64,000 nt of DNA from an uncultured Mesonia sp. (GTDB lineage: Bacteria > Bacteroidota > Bacteroidia > Flavobacteriales > Flavobacteriaceae), in the NCBI GenBank assembly GCA_947494545.1, contig CANLVH010000004.1, positions 62,001-126,000 on the forward strand. Reading direction: 5' to 3'. Positions 36,816 to 46,392 of the stretch are shown in pieces. The notes under the pieces are model-generated. The model was not told the DNA's origin, searched no databases, and worked only from the letters and a program-made list of their open reading frames with translations. The translations under genes and the position numbers were made by a program. Each line of letters opens with the position of its first letter. Position 1 is the stretch's first letter.

Positions 36816-38219
36816 ATGAGAAAAATTTTTGTTATTGTTGCTGTAGCCTCTTTCCTAGCCAGTTGTGGTGGGGGAGATCGCGGGCAACTTGTTGGAGTTG
36901 AAGGAAAAAAATGGCATCCCGAAAAACCCTATGGGATGACAATTGTACCCGGCGGTTCGTTCATTATGGGTAAGTCAGATGACGATGTAGCCGGTTTAAA
37001 AGACGCTCCTACTAAAACGGTTACCGTTCGTTCTTTTTATATGGACGAGACCGAAATTACCAATAGCGAATACAGACAATTCGTTCATTGGGTAAGAGAT
37101 TCTACCGTTAGACAAATGTTAGCAGAAGAAGCAGAATTTGCCGGTGGCGGTGGGGCGCAAGCTCCTGCAGGCCAGCGAGGAACAAGTGGTACATCTATTC
37201 AGACGTTCGCTTTTAAGGGTTCAGATCCGGGTAACAATAATGCTAATGCTAACGACCCTAACGCAAATCAATCTGCTTACGAACAATATTCTATTCACTT
37301 TGATCCGACAAATCAGCGTTTAAACTGGGATCCAGAAATTCTGTGGAAAACAGCAGAATATCCAGATGAGCCTTATGTACGCGTTATGGATGAAATTTAT
37401 CTTCCGCCAGACGAGTCTTATAACGGACAACGTCTTATGGATGTGACTAAATTTAAGTACAGTTACAAAACCATGAATATTCAGGCTGCGGCACGTGGCG
37501 AAGGAAAACGTTCTGACTTTATTGAAGAGGAAGAAGTAGAGGTGTATCCAGATACTACAGTTTGGATTAAAGACTTTAACTATTCGTATAACGAGCCAAT
37601 GCATAATGATTATTTCTGGCATACAGCGTATGATAATTATCCAGTTGTGGGTGTTTCTTGGAAACAAGCAAAGGCATTTTGCGATTGGAGAACACTTTAT
37701 CATAATGCAGACAGAAGTGAAAGAGGTTTACATAACGTAAATACGTATAGATTACCTTCTGAAGCAGAGTGGGAATATGCCGCTCGAGGCGGATTGCAAT
37801 CTGCTACTTATCCTTGGGGAGGTCCTTATTCTAAAGATGATAGAGGCTGCTTCTTGGCAAACTTTAAACCTTTGCGTGGAGATTATGCAGCAGATCAAGC
37901 TTTATACACAGTAGAAGCAGAATCTTTTGAAGCTAACGGATATGGTTTATACAATATGGCCGGAAACGTTGCAGAATGGGTAGACTCTTCTTATGATCCT
38001 TCTTCGTATGAATTCTATTCTTCTATGAATCCAAATGTTAACAACCCAAATGATAAACGTAAAGTTGTTCGTGGTGGTTCTTGGAAAGATGTTGCATACT
38101 TTTTAGAAGTAAGTACCAGAGATTACGAATATGCAGATTCTGCAAGAAGCTACATTGGCTTTAGAACTGTGCAAGATTACTTAGGAAACGATCTAACCCT
38201 AAATGAACCAAGACGCTAA
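36816..38219 (+). CDS. gldK: gliding motility lipoprotein GldK
   Basis: 467 residues with a lipobox (VAVASFLASCGGG, Cys about residue 17). The sulfatase-modifying-factor (FGE-sulfatase) fold is seen in the PGGSFIMGKSDDD opening, YRLPSEAEWEYAARGG and the terminal YIGFRTV. GldK and GldN form the periplasmic ring under the outer membrane in the type IX secretion system; the family is not known to act as an enzyme. First gene of the gldKLMN operon. Confidence 0.95.
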   Translation: MRKIFVIVAVASFLASCGGGDRGQLVGVEGKKWHPEKPYGMTIVPGGSFIMGKSDDDVAGLKDAPTKTVTVRSFYMDETEITNSEYRQFVHWVRDSTVRQMLAEEAEFAGGGGAQAPAGQRGTSGTSIQTFAFKGSDPGNNNANANDPNANQSAYEQYSIHFDPTNQRLNWDPEILWKTAEYPDEPYVRVMDEIYLPPDESYNGQRLMDVTKFKYSYKTMNIQAAARGEGKRSDFIEEEEVEVYPDTTVWIKDFNYSYNEPMHNDYFWHTAYDNYPVVGVSWKQAKAFCDWRTLYHNADRSERGLHNVNTYRLPSEAEWEYAARGGLQSATYPWGGPYSKDDRGCFLANFKPLRGDYAADQALYTVEAESFEANGYGLYNMAGNVAEWVDSSYDPSSYEFYSSMNPNVNNPNDKRKVVRGGSWKDVAYFLEVSTRDYEYADSARSYIGFRTVQDYLGNDLTLNEPRR

Positions 38220-38283
38220 TTAATAGTGTATTTAACTTAACTCAAATAAATCAAACTTAACTTAAACAATTAAAACTTAAATT

Positions 38284-38925
38284 ATGGCAAAAGCAAAAAG
38301 TTCAAAGAAAATAATGAAAATGGTATATGGCCTTGGTGCGGCAATTGTAATTCTGGGTGCACTTTTTAAAATTATGCACTGGCCATTTGGTAACGAAATG
38401 CTTATTATCGGTTTGATAACAGAAGCGTTGGTATTTACCGTTTCTGCCTTTGAACCCGCAGACGACGAATTAGATTGGTCTTTAGTTTACCCAGAATTAG
38501 CTGGAGGACAAACCAGAACAAAACCTGCTAAATCTGAGCAACCTAAAGATGAAGAAGGTATGTTGTCTAAGAAATTAGATAAGATGTTAAAAGAAGCTAA
38601 GATAGATGGTGCATTAATGGCCAGCTTAGGAGATAGCATCAAAAACTTTGAAGGAGCTGCAAAAAATATTCAGCCAACTGCAGAAGCTATGGCATCGCAA
38701 AAGAAATATAGCGAAGAACTTAGTCTTGCTGCTTCTCAAATGGAATCTTTAAATAACTTGTATAAAGTGCAAGTAGAATCTGCTAGCGAGCAAGCTAAAG
38801 TAAATAAAGCAGTTGCAGAAAACGCCGGTAAATTACATAAAGAGATGGAATCGTTAACTTCTAACCTTTCTTCGCTTAACAATGTATATGGTGGTATGTT
38901 AACTGCAATGCGTCCTAACGCCTAA
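38284..38925 (+). CDS. gldL: gliding motility / T9SS inner-membrane motor protein GldL
   Basis: 213 residues. Two transmembrane helices near the N-terminus (about 15-32 and 38-55; IMKMVYGLGAAIVILGALFK then MLIIGLITEALVFTVSA) and a long cytoplasmic coiled-coil C-terminus. GldL forms a pentamer around GldM and converts proton flow to rotation, powering secretion and gliding. The glutamate in ITEALVFT lies within the second helix and is a likely proton-path residue. Confidence 0.95.
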   Translation: MAKAKSSKKIMKMVYGLGAAIVILGALFKIMHWPFGNEMLIIGLITEALVFTVSAFEPADDELDWSLVYPELAGGQTRTKPAKSEQPKDEEGMLSKKLDKMLKEAKIDGALMASLGDSIKNFEGAAKNIQPTAEAMASQKKYSEELSLAASQMESLNNLYKVQVESASEQAKVNKAVAENAGKLHKEMESLTSNLSSLNNVYGGMLTAMRPNA

Positions 38926-38977
38926 TCCATATTTACAAGAAGTAATTTTATAAACAAATAAAAAACTAAACCAGAAT

Positions 38978-40543
38978 ATGGCATCAGGAAAGGAAACTCC
39001 AAGACAGAAGATGATTAACTTGATGTATTTGGTATTCATCGCGATGATGGCACTAAATATGTCTAAGGAAGTTCTTACTGCTTTTGGAATGATAAATCAA
39101 AGCTTGGCAGAAGCTAACGAAAATGCAGCCGAGAGAAACGAAGCTTTTATGGCCGGTTTGGCTCAAAAAGCCTCAGAACAGCCGGAGCAGTATAAGCCTT
39201 TGCAAGATAAAGCACAGAAAGTAGAAAGCGTGTCTAAAGATTTGAACAATTATATAGCAAATCTTAAGCAAGGAGCTTTAGAAGCCGGAAGTTACAGAAA
39301 TGACGAAGGCGAGTTGCAATACGAAACCATGGATAAAACCCAGTATTTTGACGAAAAGTTTTATCAAAGTAAAGTAACAAAAGACGGACAAGAATTTTTA
39401 GACGAAATAGATTCGTATAAAAATCAAATGCTTCAATTAGTACAAGGACTAGATGGTGCAAGTTATAGAAGTATAGAAGAAAGCATCAAAGAAAAGTTTG
39501 ATACTAGTGATGTAACCACTAGTGAAGGCGTTACAAAACCTTGGATTAACTATAACTTTGTTGGTTTCCCAATAATTGCTTCTTTAACCAAATTAACGCA
39601 AATGCAAAACGACATCAAAACGGTAGAAAACCAGTTGTTGTCTGCAATGCTGCAGGGAGAGCAAGCTAGTCAATTATCTATGAGTAACTATGAAGCTATG
39701 GTTATTCCAGATAAATCTGCTTTCTTTAGTGGTGAGAATTTTACCGGTAAAATTGTATTGGGTCGTTATGACAACTCCCTAACTTTTGATAAGGTAACTA
39801 TTAATGGCGAAGAAGTAGATGCGGGTACAGGAAATGTAGCCTTAGATTTCCCTGCAGGAAATGTGGGAGAGCAGAAAATAGAAGGAGAATTGCAGTTTAA
39901 GGAAGGTGACTCTATAGTGAAATTAGCATTTAGCGATAGCTATGCCGTAATTCCTAAGCCTAATGCTGCAGTTATTTCTGCAGATAAGATGAATGTAGTT
40001 TATCGTGGAGTAAAAAACCCGATGACTATTTCTATCCCGGGTGTGCCAACTGTTAGTGCAAGCGCACCAGGTTTATCTAAAACAGGTTCTTCTAGCTACG
40101 TTATGGATGTTACCAACGTAAAAGCAAAAGACGTAACTATTAGAGTAAACGGAGAATTGCCAAATGGAGAGCCGGTATCTGACAGTAAGAAATTCAGAAT
40201 TAAAGAAATTCCAAGACCGGTAGGTATTGTTGCAGGACGTGATGGTTCTGGTGGAGCTTTAAGAATGCCACGAGGAACAGTTGCAGTTGCGCAAGTAAAT
40301 GCATCATTACCGGATTTTGTTTTCGATTTAAATTTAAATGTAACCAGTTTTAAGTTTCAAGTAGTAGGAAAACCAATTGTTAACGTAGCCGGAAATAGAT
40401 TAAATAGTACTGCAAAAGCACAATTACAAGGTGCGCCAAGAGGAGCGGTAATCACAATTTTCGATATTAAAGCTAAAATACAAGGAAACTCTTCGTACAC
40501 ACTACCAAGAATTTCTCCGGTACTAATTGAGCTTACAGATTAA
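38978..40543 (+). CDS. gldM: gliding motility / T9SS protein GldM
   Basis: 521 residues. Short cytoplasmic start (MASGKETPRQKM), one transmembrane helix (INLMYLVFIAMMALNMSKEV), then a long periplasmic rod made of a helical first domain and Ig-like repeats. Dimeric GldM spans the periplasm from the GldL motor to the GldK/GldN ring. Length is normal for the family. gldN follows after ten bases. Confidence 0.95.
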   Translation: MASGKETPRQKMINLMYLVFIAMMALNMSKEVLTAFGMINQSLAEANENAAERNEAFMAGLAQKASEQPEQYKPLQDKAQKVESVSKDLNNYIANLKQGALEAGSYRNDEGELQYETMDKTQYFDEKFYQSKVTKDGQEFLDEIDSYKNQMLQLVQGLDGASYRSIEESIKEKFDTSDVTTSEGVTKPWINYNFVGFPIIASLTKLTQMQNDIKTVENQLLSAMLQGEQASQLSMSNYEAMVIPDKSAFFSGENFTGKIVLGRYDNSLTFDKVTINGEEVDAGTGNVALDFPAGNVGEQKIEGELQFKEGDSIVKLAFSDSYAVIPKPNAAVISADKMNVVYRGVKNPMTISIPGVPTVSASAPGLSKTGSSSYVMDVTNVKAKDVTIRVNGELPNGEPVSDSKKFRIKEIPRPVGIVAGRDGSGGALRMPRGTVAVAQVNASLPDFVFDLNLNVTSFKFQVVGKPIVNVAGNRLNSTAKAQLQGAPRGAVITIFDIKAKIQGNSSYTLPRISPVLIELTD

Positions 40544-40553
40544 AAACAATAAT

Positions 40554-41498
40554 ATGATGAATAAACAAATTTATTCTTTGTTGGTAATGGGACTACTGTT
40601 TGTAGGAGTAGCAAATGCACAAGCAGATATTCTTAACGCCAAAAGCGTAGATAGTTTGAACAAAGAAGAAGTAGAAACTATAAACGAACACGATAAACCG
40701 TTAGATTATGGTTATGTAGATGATAGAGATGTGCTTTGGGCAAAAACAGTATGGGAGTTTATCGACCTTAACCAAAGAGTAAATTTTCCGCTGTATTATC
40801 CATTAGACGAGACGCCTACAAGACGTTCTTTGTTTACGGTAATTACAGATGCTATTCAAAAAGATAGCTTGGATATTTATAACGATTCTTATTTTATGCA
40901 GAAATTTTCGCGCGAGCAGTTAAAAGATAACTTGAAAGCACGACAAATTACAAACGTAGGTATAGAAGCCATGAACCAAGGTAAACCAGAAGACTCTTTG
41001 AGTGTTGGTTTAGGAGAAGTGGTAGAATCTGAATTAAACCCAGAAGATGTAGTAGGCTATAATATAAGAGGCTACTGGTATTTTGATAAACGCCAAGGGG
41101 AATTGCGTTATCGTTTACTGGGCTTAGCTCCTATGGTTACTTCTGCACAAGGGAAAGCCCAAATTGCAATGGCGCAAATTAATGGCGATAACCTTTCTGA
41201 CGAGCAGAAAAAAGCTATGTTGGCTCCGGTAGAATTATTTTGGGTTTTTTACCCAGAATTACGTCCGGCATTGCACAAAGCAAAAGTGTTTAACAGAAAC
41301 AATACGGCAAGACCATTAAGTTTTGATCATTTGTTAAACTCTAGACGTTTTGATGCCGTAATCTATAGAGAAGACAACGTTCAAGGCGACCGTCAAATCG
41401 AAGATTATATTGCAGACAACGCTTTAATGCAACTGTTAGAATCACAAAGAATAAAAGAATCTATCCGTAATTTTGAGTCGGATATGTGGAACTATTAA
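40554..41498 (+). CDS. gldN: gliding motility protein GldN
   Basis: 314 residues from the ATG at 40554, which starts a signal peptide (MMNKQIYSLLVMGLLFVGVANAQ); the frame is open further back into the gldM end, but that part lacks signal character. It continues as a soluble periplasmic protein with DRDVLWAKTVWEFIDLNQRVNFPLY, a GldN signature. Partner of GldK in the periplasmic ring. Last gene of the operon, closed by a terminator. Confidence 0.95.
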   Translation: MMNKQIYSLLVMGLLFVGVANAQADILNAKSVDSLNKEEVETINEHDKPLDYGYVDDRDVLWAKTVWEFIDLNQRVNFPLYYPLDETPTRRSLFTVITDAIQKDSLDIYNDSYFMQKFSREQLKDNLKARQITNVGIEAMNQGKPEDSLSVGLGEVVESELNPEDVVGYNIRGYWYFDKRQGELRYRLLGLAPMVTSAQGKAQIAMAQINGDNLSDEQKKAMLAPVELFWVFYPELRPALHKAKVFNRNNTARPLSFDHLLNSRRFDAVIYREDNVQGDRQIEDYIADNALMQLLESQRIKESIRNFESDMWNY

Positions 41499-41523
41499 GT
41501 TATTCATTATACTACTATTACCA

Positions 41524-41557
41524 ACGCCCTTTTTACATTCAAAAAGGGCGTTTTTTT
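41524..41557 (+). terminator. terminator of the gld operon
   Basis: Perfect stem with arms ACGCCCTTTTT and AAAAAGGGCGT, six-base loop, followed by a T-run. The FAD oxidoreductase gene starts 13 bases later. Confidence 0.88.
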
Positions 41558-41569
41558 ATTTCGTAAAGT

Positions 41570-42634
41570 ATGCAAGTAGATTATATTATTGTGGGTTTAG
41601 GGCTAAGCGGTATTGCCATGGCCGAACAACTTAGAAAGAACAAACGCTCTTTTATTGTGGTGGCAGATTGTTCGCAACAAGCATCTAAAGTAGCCGGAGG
41701 TTTGATGAATCCTGTGGTGCTTAAACGCTTTAAAATGGCTTGGAATGCACAAGAACATTACGCAATTGCTAAAAAATATTATGCCAATTTAGAGAACTTA
41801 TTAAACGTAAAACTGGTAGAAGAAAGACCTATTTACAGAAAATTTAGTTCTGTTGAAGAACAAAATAATTGGTTTGAGGCAGCAGACAAGCCGCAATTAG
41901 CAGATTTTCTAAACACCAATTTAACAAATGAAATTATAGGTATTAAAAGCGATTTTAAATTCGGGAAAGTAGAGAAAACGGGTTTATTAAATACCACAAA
42001 GCTTGTAGACCATTATCGTAATTTTTTACGGAATAATAATTTGTTGTTAGAAGAAAGCTTTGATTATACGGCGCTAAATTCCGCAAAGCATAATAGTTAT
42101 AAAGACATAGCTTTTAAGCGAATTGTCTTTTGCGAAGGTTTTGGAATGGCTAAAAATCCTTATTTTAATTATTTGCCCTTAGTGGGGAATAAAGGAGAAT
42201 ACATAACTATAAAAGCGCCAGATTTACAATTGAAAGATATTTTAAAAGCCTCGGTTTTTGTTATTCCTTTAGGCGAAAACAAATTCAAAGTTGGCGCTAC
42301 CTACAACCGCAATTTTAAAACGCAAGAGACTTCTAATGAGGCACGCGAAGAACTTTTCCGTAAAGTAAAAAAAATCTTATCGGTAGATTATGAAATTACC
42401 GGGCAGGAAGCAGCGGTACGACCTACTGTAAAAGACCGCAAACCATTAATTGGGCAACATCCTACAGAAAAAAATATGTTTGTATGCAATGGTTTTGGCA
42501 GCAGGGGCATTTTGATGTGCGCGCCAATGGCACAACATCTCTTCGACTTTATGGAAAAAGAAATAGCTTTACCAAAAGAAATAGATTGTAAGCGCTATGC
42601 TTCCTTATTTCCTTCGGCGGCAGATTCTTTGTAA
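41570..42634 (+). CDS. FAD-dependent oxidoreductase (DAO family)
   Basis: 354 residues. The N-terminal dinucleotide-binding loop reads YIIVGLGLSGIAMAEQL; a typical second part (PYFNYLPLVGNKGEYI) and C-terminal block (AAVRPTVKDRKPLIG, then GFGSRGILMCAP) place it in the D-amino-acid oxidase/glycine oxidase-like (DAO) group. Cytoplasmic; the substrate is unknown, probably an amine or amino acid. Its 3' end overlaps the convergent DUF983 gene by 40 bases. Two copies of the TTCCGTAAA motif lie inside. Confidence 0.85.
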   Translation: MQVDYIIVGLGLSGIAMAEQLRKNKRSFIVVADCSQQASKVAGGLMNPVVLKRFKMAWNAQEHYAIAKKYYANLENLLNVKLVEERPIYRKFSSVEEQNNWFEAADKPQLADFLNTNLTNEIIGIKSDFKFGKVEKTGLLNTTKLVDHYRNFLRNNNLLLEESFDYTALNSAKHNSYKDIAFKRIVFCEGFGMAKNPYFNYLPLVGNKGEYITIKAPDLQLKDILKASVFVIPLGENKFKVGATYNRNFKTQETSNEAREELFRKVKKILSVDYEITGQEAAVRPTVKDRKPLIGQHPTEKNMFVCNGFGSRGILMCAPMAQHLFDFMEKEIALPKEIDCKRYASLFPSAADSL

Positions 42635-42993
42635 TTATAGAAAAGATTAATCCATATATTCCGCGATAAGCGCATAATTATAGGCATAAGTAAAATTAAA
42701 ACGGCCACAATGGCAATAAAAGAGCCAACTAAACCTAAGCCTATAAAAAGATGGGCAATTATAAAGGTGGCTACAGAAAAAGCAACCCCTAAAGCGTAAC
42801 TAACATACATTGCGCCGTAAAAAAAAGAAGGTTCCATTTTGTATTTTATGCCGCAATGCGAGCAATATTCATACATATCATAAACTTTTTTAAGTTTATA
42901 CGGATTGGCTTCTTTGTACATTTCGCCGTGATGGCATACCGGGCAAGTGCCCGTCAAAACGCTATATAGTTTAGTTCCTTTTAAAAACTTCAT
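42595..42993 (-). CDS. DUF983 family membrane protein
   Basis: 132 residues. A zinc-ribbon-like start has two cysteine pairs (CPVCHHGEM and CSHCGIKY), followed by two or three transmembrane helices (about 65-110). This is the DUF983 plan, common in Bacteroidetes and alphaproteobacteria, of unknown function. The 3' end overlaps the FAD oxidoreductase gene tail to tail by 40 bases, so antisense interference between transcripts is possible. Confidence 0.85.
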   Translation of the reverse strand: MKFLKGTKLYSVLTGTCPVCHHGEMYKEANPYKLKKVYDMYEYCSHCGIKYKMEPSFFYGAMYVSYALGVAFSVATFIIAHLFIGLGLVGSFIAIVAVLILLMPIIMRLSRNIWINLFYNYKESAAEGNKEA

Positions 42994-43061
42994 GACATCT
43001 TTTTTAAACTATGCAAATTTAAGCATCTTTGCACTTAATCTCGGTAACTTTTAGTACAGAA

Positions 43062-44996
43062 ATGCTCAACATTCATAATTTATCTATTTCTTTTCAGGGA
43101 GAATATTTATTTCAAGAAATTACCTATAAATTAAATCCCGGAGACCGCATAGGCTTGGTAGGCAAAAACGGCGCGGGAAAATCTACAATGCTAAAAATCT
43201 TAGCTGGCGAAATGGAAGCCGATAGTGGGCAATTGGCGAAAGAAAAAGATGTAGAAATTGGTTTTTTAAAACAAGACATAGATTTTGAGGAAGGCAGAAC
43301 AGTACTTGAGGAAGCTTATCAAGCTTTTGAAAAAATAAAAGCTTGCGAAAAACGCTTAGAAGAAATAAATACGCAATTGGCAGAGCGTACCGATTATGAG
43401 AGCGAAGCTTACCACCAATTAATGGTAGAGCTAAACGATGTGCAGAACCAATACGAAATAATTGGTGGATACAATTACCAAGGTAACACCGAGAGAATTT
43501 TACAGGGTTTGGGTTTTAAACGTTCAGATTTTGATAAACAAACCCATACTTTTTCTGGTGGTTGGCGTATGCGTATAGAATTGGCTAAGTTATTATTGCA
43601 AAACAACGACGTTTTGCTGTTAGATGAGCCAACAAACCATCTGGATATTGAAAGTATTATCTGGTTAGAAGATTTTTTAAAAACACATCCCGGCAGTATT
43701 GTAATTGTATCGCATGATAAAATGTTTTTAGATAAAGTAACCAATCGTACTATAGAAATTTCTTTAGGGAAAATATACGATTACAACCAACCTTATTCCC
43801 GTTATTTAGAATTAAGAGATGAGCGGCGCGAGCAACAATTGGCAGCCCAAAAAAATCAGCAAAAAGAAATTGAGCATACAGAAAAGCTGATAGATAAATT
43901 TAGAGCAAAAGCCACAAAAGCCTCGATGGCACAATCGCTTATTAAAAAATTAGATAAAATAGACCGTATAGAAGTAGATGAAGAAGATAATGCGGTAATG
44001 AGTTTGCAATTTCCTGTTTCGGTAAATCCGGGAAAAGTTGTTATAGAAGCCGAAGGTATTTCTAAAAGCTACGGAAAAAAGAAGGTATTGCAAGACATAG
44101 ATTTAATGATAGAGCGCAATACAAAAACGGCTTTTGTTGGTCAAAACGGACAAGGAAAATCTACTTTAGCCAAAATTATTGTAGGCGAAATAGAATATGA
44201 AGGCCATTTAAAGCTAGGCCATAATGTGCAAATTAGTTATTTTGCCCAAAACCAAGCCGAATATTTAGATGGTAACAAAACGGTTTTAGACACGATGTAT
44301 GATGCGGCTAACGCATCTAACCGTACAAAAGTACGCGATATTTTGGGTGCCTTTTTATTTAGAGGAGACGAGGTAGAAAAATACGTAAAAGTACTTTCTG
44401 GAGGAGAGCGCAATAGGTTGGCTTTGGCCAAAATGTTGCTAGAGCCATTTAATGTTTTGGTTATGGATGAGCCCACCAATCACTTAGACATTCAATCTAA
44501 AAACGTTTTAAAAGAAGCACTTGCCAATTTTGAAGGTACACTGATTGTAGTTTCACACGATAGAGATTTCTTAGACGGCCTTACTAACAAAGTATATGAA
44601 TTTAGAGATTATAAATTAAAAGAATACTTAGGCGATATAAACTACTATTTAGAAGAGCGCGCTATGGAAAATATGCGCGAGGTAGAAAAAATTTCAGAAC
44701 CTAAAAAAACAGCCGGTAAAAAATCTACAGCAGAAAAATCTGGAGGAAAAAAGAGCTATGCCCAACAAAAGGAAATTAAAAGTTTAAAAAATAAACTGAG
44801 TAATATAGAAGCCGCTATAACTAAGTTGGAGAAAAAAATAAAACAAGCAGACGTAGATTTGGCAGTTAATTATGGTGAAACTGCTGCTAATCCTGAATTT
44901 TTTGACAAGTACCAAAGCAACAAAAAAGAACTGGAAAAGCTAATGAAAGATTGGGAGCTGGTACAGGAAAAATTAGAAAACTTAGAAAATCAATAA
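43062..44996 (+). CDS. ABC-F family ATP-binding protein
   Basis: 644 residues from ATG 43062 (MLNIHNLSISFQGEYLFQE). Two ABC domains without membrane segments: Walker A GKNGAGKS and GQNGQGKS; signature motifs FSGGWRMR and LSGGERNR; Walker B LLLDEPTNHLD and LVMDEPTNHLD. A charged linker lies between them, and a coiled-coil C-terminal domain resembles that of Uup. ABC-F proteins act on ribosomes (translation factors) or in genome stability. The C-terminal domain favours the Uup/YdiF side; no resistance role can be inferred. Confidence 0.92.
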   Translation: MLNIHNLSISFQGEYLFQEITYKLNPGDRIGLVGKNGAGKSTMLKILAGEMEADSGQLAKEKDVEIGFLKQDIDFEEGRTVLEEAYQAFEKIKACEKRLEEINTQLAERTDYESEAYHQLMVELNDVQNQYEIIGGYNYQGNTERILQGLGFKRSDFDKQTHTFSGGWRMRIELAKLLLQNNDVLLLDEPTNHLDIESIIWLEDFLKTHPGSIVIVSHDKMFLDKVTNRTIEISLGKIYDYNQPYSRYLELRDERREQQLAAQKNQQKEIEHTEKLIDKFRAKATKASMAQSLIKKLDKIDRIEVDEEDNAVMSLQFPVSVNPGKVVIEAEGISKSYGKKKVLQDIDLMIERNTKTAFVGQNGQGKSTLAKIIVGEIEYEGHLKLGHNVQISYFAQNQAEYLDGNKTVLDTMYDAANASNRTKVRDILGAFLFRGDEVEKYVKVLSGGERNRLALAKMLLEPFNVLVMDEPTNHLDIQSKNVLKEALANFEGTLIVVSHDRDFLDGLTNKVYEFRDYKLKEYLGDINYYLEERAMENMREVEKISEPKKTAGKKSTAEKSGGKKSYAQQKEIKSLKNKLSNIEAAITKLEKKIKQADVDLAVNYGETAANPEFFDKYQSNKKELEKLMKDWELVQEKLENLENQ

Positions 44997-44999
44997 ATA

Positions 45000-45179
45000 A
45001 TGCTAGAGCATTTTTTTCAATGTCCACATTGCTGGGAAGAAATTTCTATGTTATTAGATCCTTCGGTAAGTCAAACCTATATAGAAGATTGCGAAGTTTG
45101 TTGCAATCCTATTCGTATAGAAGTTAAGTTTGAGCGGGGAGCGCTTTTGGCATTTTCGGCCACCACTTTAGAGCAATAA
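45000..45179 (+). CDS. CPXCG-motif cysteine-rich small protein
   Basis: 59 residues, ATG at 45000, four bases after the ABC-F stop. It begins MLEHFFQCPHCWEEISMLLD and has a second cysteine group CEVCCNPI near residue 31, so it probably binds zinc. It matches the Cys_rich_CPXG family, small conserved proteins of unknown function. The first motif here is CPHCW rather than CPxCG. Tight spacing suggests co-transcription with the ABC-F gene; it ends at a terminator. Confidence 0.8.
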   Translation: MLEHFFQCPHCWEEISMLLDPSVSQTYIEDCEVCCNPIRIEVKFERGALLAFSATTLEQ

Positions 45180-45181
45180 AA

Positions 45182-45207
45182 AAAGACGCAAACATTGTCG
45201 CGTCTTT
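45182..45207. terminator. bidirectional terminator between CPXCG and DUF1328 genes
   Basis: Stem with arms AAAGACGC and GCGTCTTT around a ten-base loop, with A-run left and T-rich right, between two convergent genes. Confidence 0.75.
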
Positions 45208-45230
45208 ATAGGTCTGGTATCAAGTTTTGT

Positions 45231-45392
45231 TTATCTTCTAAACAATCGTGCCAGTAAAGAAATTACCAATAAGATTATAAAAATATAAAAGATAATTTTA
45301 GCAATATCTGCAGCACCTTCAGCTATTCCGCCAAAGCCAAAAACTGCGGCTACCAAAGCAATGATTAAAAAAATAACAATCCATCTTATCAT
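45231..45392 (-). CDS. DUF1328 family small membrane protein
   Basis: 53 residues ([20 protein letters not shown] at the start, ending LARLFRR). Two hydrophobic helices are separated by a short GGIAEGAAD turn. This is the DUF1328/YtjA family: small inner-membrane proteins of unknown function, often induced by stress. The upstream 270 bases to the tRNA hold only AT-rich, probably promoter, sequence. Confidence 0.85.
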   Translation of the reverse strand: MIRWIVIFLIIALVAAVFGFGGIAEGAADIAKIIFYIFIILLVISLLARLFRR

Positions 45393-45616
45393 AATAATAA
45401 ATTTTAAGGGTTAGTATTTAGCTTAATTAAATTAGTGTTTATCTTTTTGGAAGACAATCGTCTCCTAAAGATTTTTAAATTTACTAGTATATTGTTTAGT
45501 ATTCAATCTATTTTGGTACATTTTAACACTAAAAATGCACACTCCTTAAAATTTTGTTACTGAATTTTGAATGAAATATTAGGCTTGAAAGTTTTTTAGA
45601 AAAAAGCAACGGAATA

Positions 45617-45649
45617 TTTGGTTCGGAATGTTTTTTTGTCTTATATTTG
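45617..45649 (+). promoter_or_regulatory. promoter of tRNA-fMet
   Basis: TTTG at 45617-45620 and TATATTTG at 45642-45649 with a 21-base spacer form a textbook flavobacterial promoter, ending 10 bases before the mature tRNA. Confidence 0.7.
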
Positions 45650-45659
45650 CAGTCCAAAT

Positions 45660-45732
<73 letters not shown>

Positions 45733-45739
45733 CTAGAAA

Positions 45740-45766
45740 AAGCTCCAATAATTTGGAGCTTTTTTA
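45740..45766 (+). terminator. terminator after tRNA-fMet
   Basis: Hairpin AAGCTCCAA/TTGGAGCTT followed by T-run directly downstream of the tRNA. Confidence 0.8.
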
Positions 45767-45868
45767 TTTTGAAGAAATAATTCAAACAGGAAGAACTTCC
45801 TGGATTTTTAAAATTTAAAGAAACTGCTCAATTTTATTTATTTCTAGTTTTTCCGTCAAGCGGAAATA

Positions 45869-46114
45869 AGCATAAACTAAAAATCCGGTTTCTCTATTAT
45901 TATATGTTATAGGCAACAATTTTTATTTTGATCTATAATCAAATTCTTGACCGCCAACAGAAATACCTACCATAGCTCCGGCTTTAGGCATAATTGCTAC
46001 TCCGGCTCCATTTTCAAAAGGTATGGCTTTTCCTGCGCCTTTGTCCCAAATTACTGCAGAAGCGCTGCCGCCAAATTCAAAGTTTCCTTTTTTAAAGCTG
46101 TCCAAAGCTTGTTC
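45869..46114. repeat. left direct repeat: 3' end of the SYLF gene plus its downstream region
   Basis: This stretch repeats 59764-60023 in the same orientation. Over the coding overlap (45923-46114 against 59832-60023) only two bases differ, both synonymous. Left of the stop codon the similarity weakens: both share GCATAAACTAAAAA and TGTTATAGG, but the terminator hairpin has lost its second arm here. Similarity stops abruptly after GCTTGTTC at 46114. Confidence 0.9.
45923..46114 (-). pseudogene. truncated SYLF/YSC84 gene copy (last 64 codons)
   Basis: The translated fragment reads QALDSFKKGNFEFGGSASAV and on to the same terminal FDYRSK as the full gene at 59832-60398. The 5' two thirds of the gene are missing; a frame continues by chance to 46213 but without family similarity. 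No start or promoter is evident. It is the remnant displaced from, or duplicated at, the target gene when the island arose. Confidence 0.88.
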
Positions 46115-46196
46115 TGGATCAAGAACAATTGTTGTGTTTAGGCAAAAATTGTAGTTAATCTGTACAGGAAGAATTCTACATTTTTGACACCTCTGA

Positions 46197-46229
46197 GGGA
46201 CTATCTTACACACTTTGTAAGATAGTCCC
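46197..46229 (+). terminator. 14-bp perfect hairpin at the left island edge (terminator or element end)
   Basis: Perfect inverted repeat with arms GGGACTATCTTACA and TGTAAGATAGTCCC and a five-base loop, followed by GTTTTTATT. It has terminator form on the plus strand, yet no plus-strand gene precedes it within 450 bases. It may be the end of a mobile element. The stretch 46115-46392 holds no gene otherwise. Confidence 0.5.
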
Positions 46230-46392
46230 GTTTTTATTCCTCTTTTTTAAATGTTTTTTATCTAGATCTGATTCCTAAAAGTAAGTTCCTTCAATTTTTG
46301 GATGAGAATACTGGGTTTTTCTCGACCAGGAAAAATAAACCTCCTAGGCTTTAAAAGTTCACCTCATTTCTATTTTAAATTTTTGACTATGG

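Noticed and set aside
45923..46213. 96-codon open frame at the left island edge as a real gene
   Set aside because: Only its last 64 codons match the SYLF protein; the start is random sequence beyond the repeat breakpoint.
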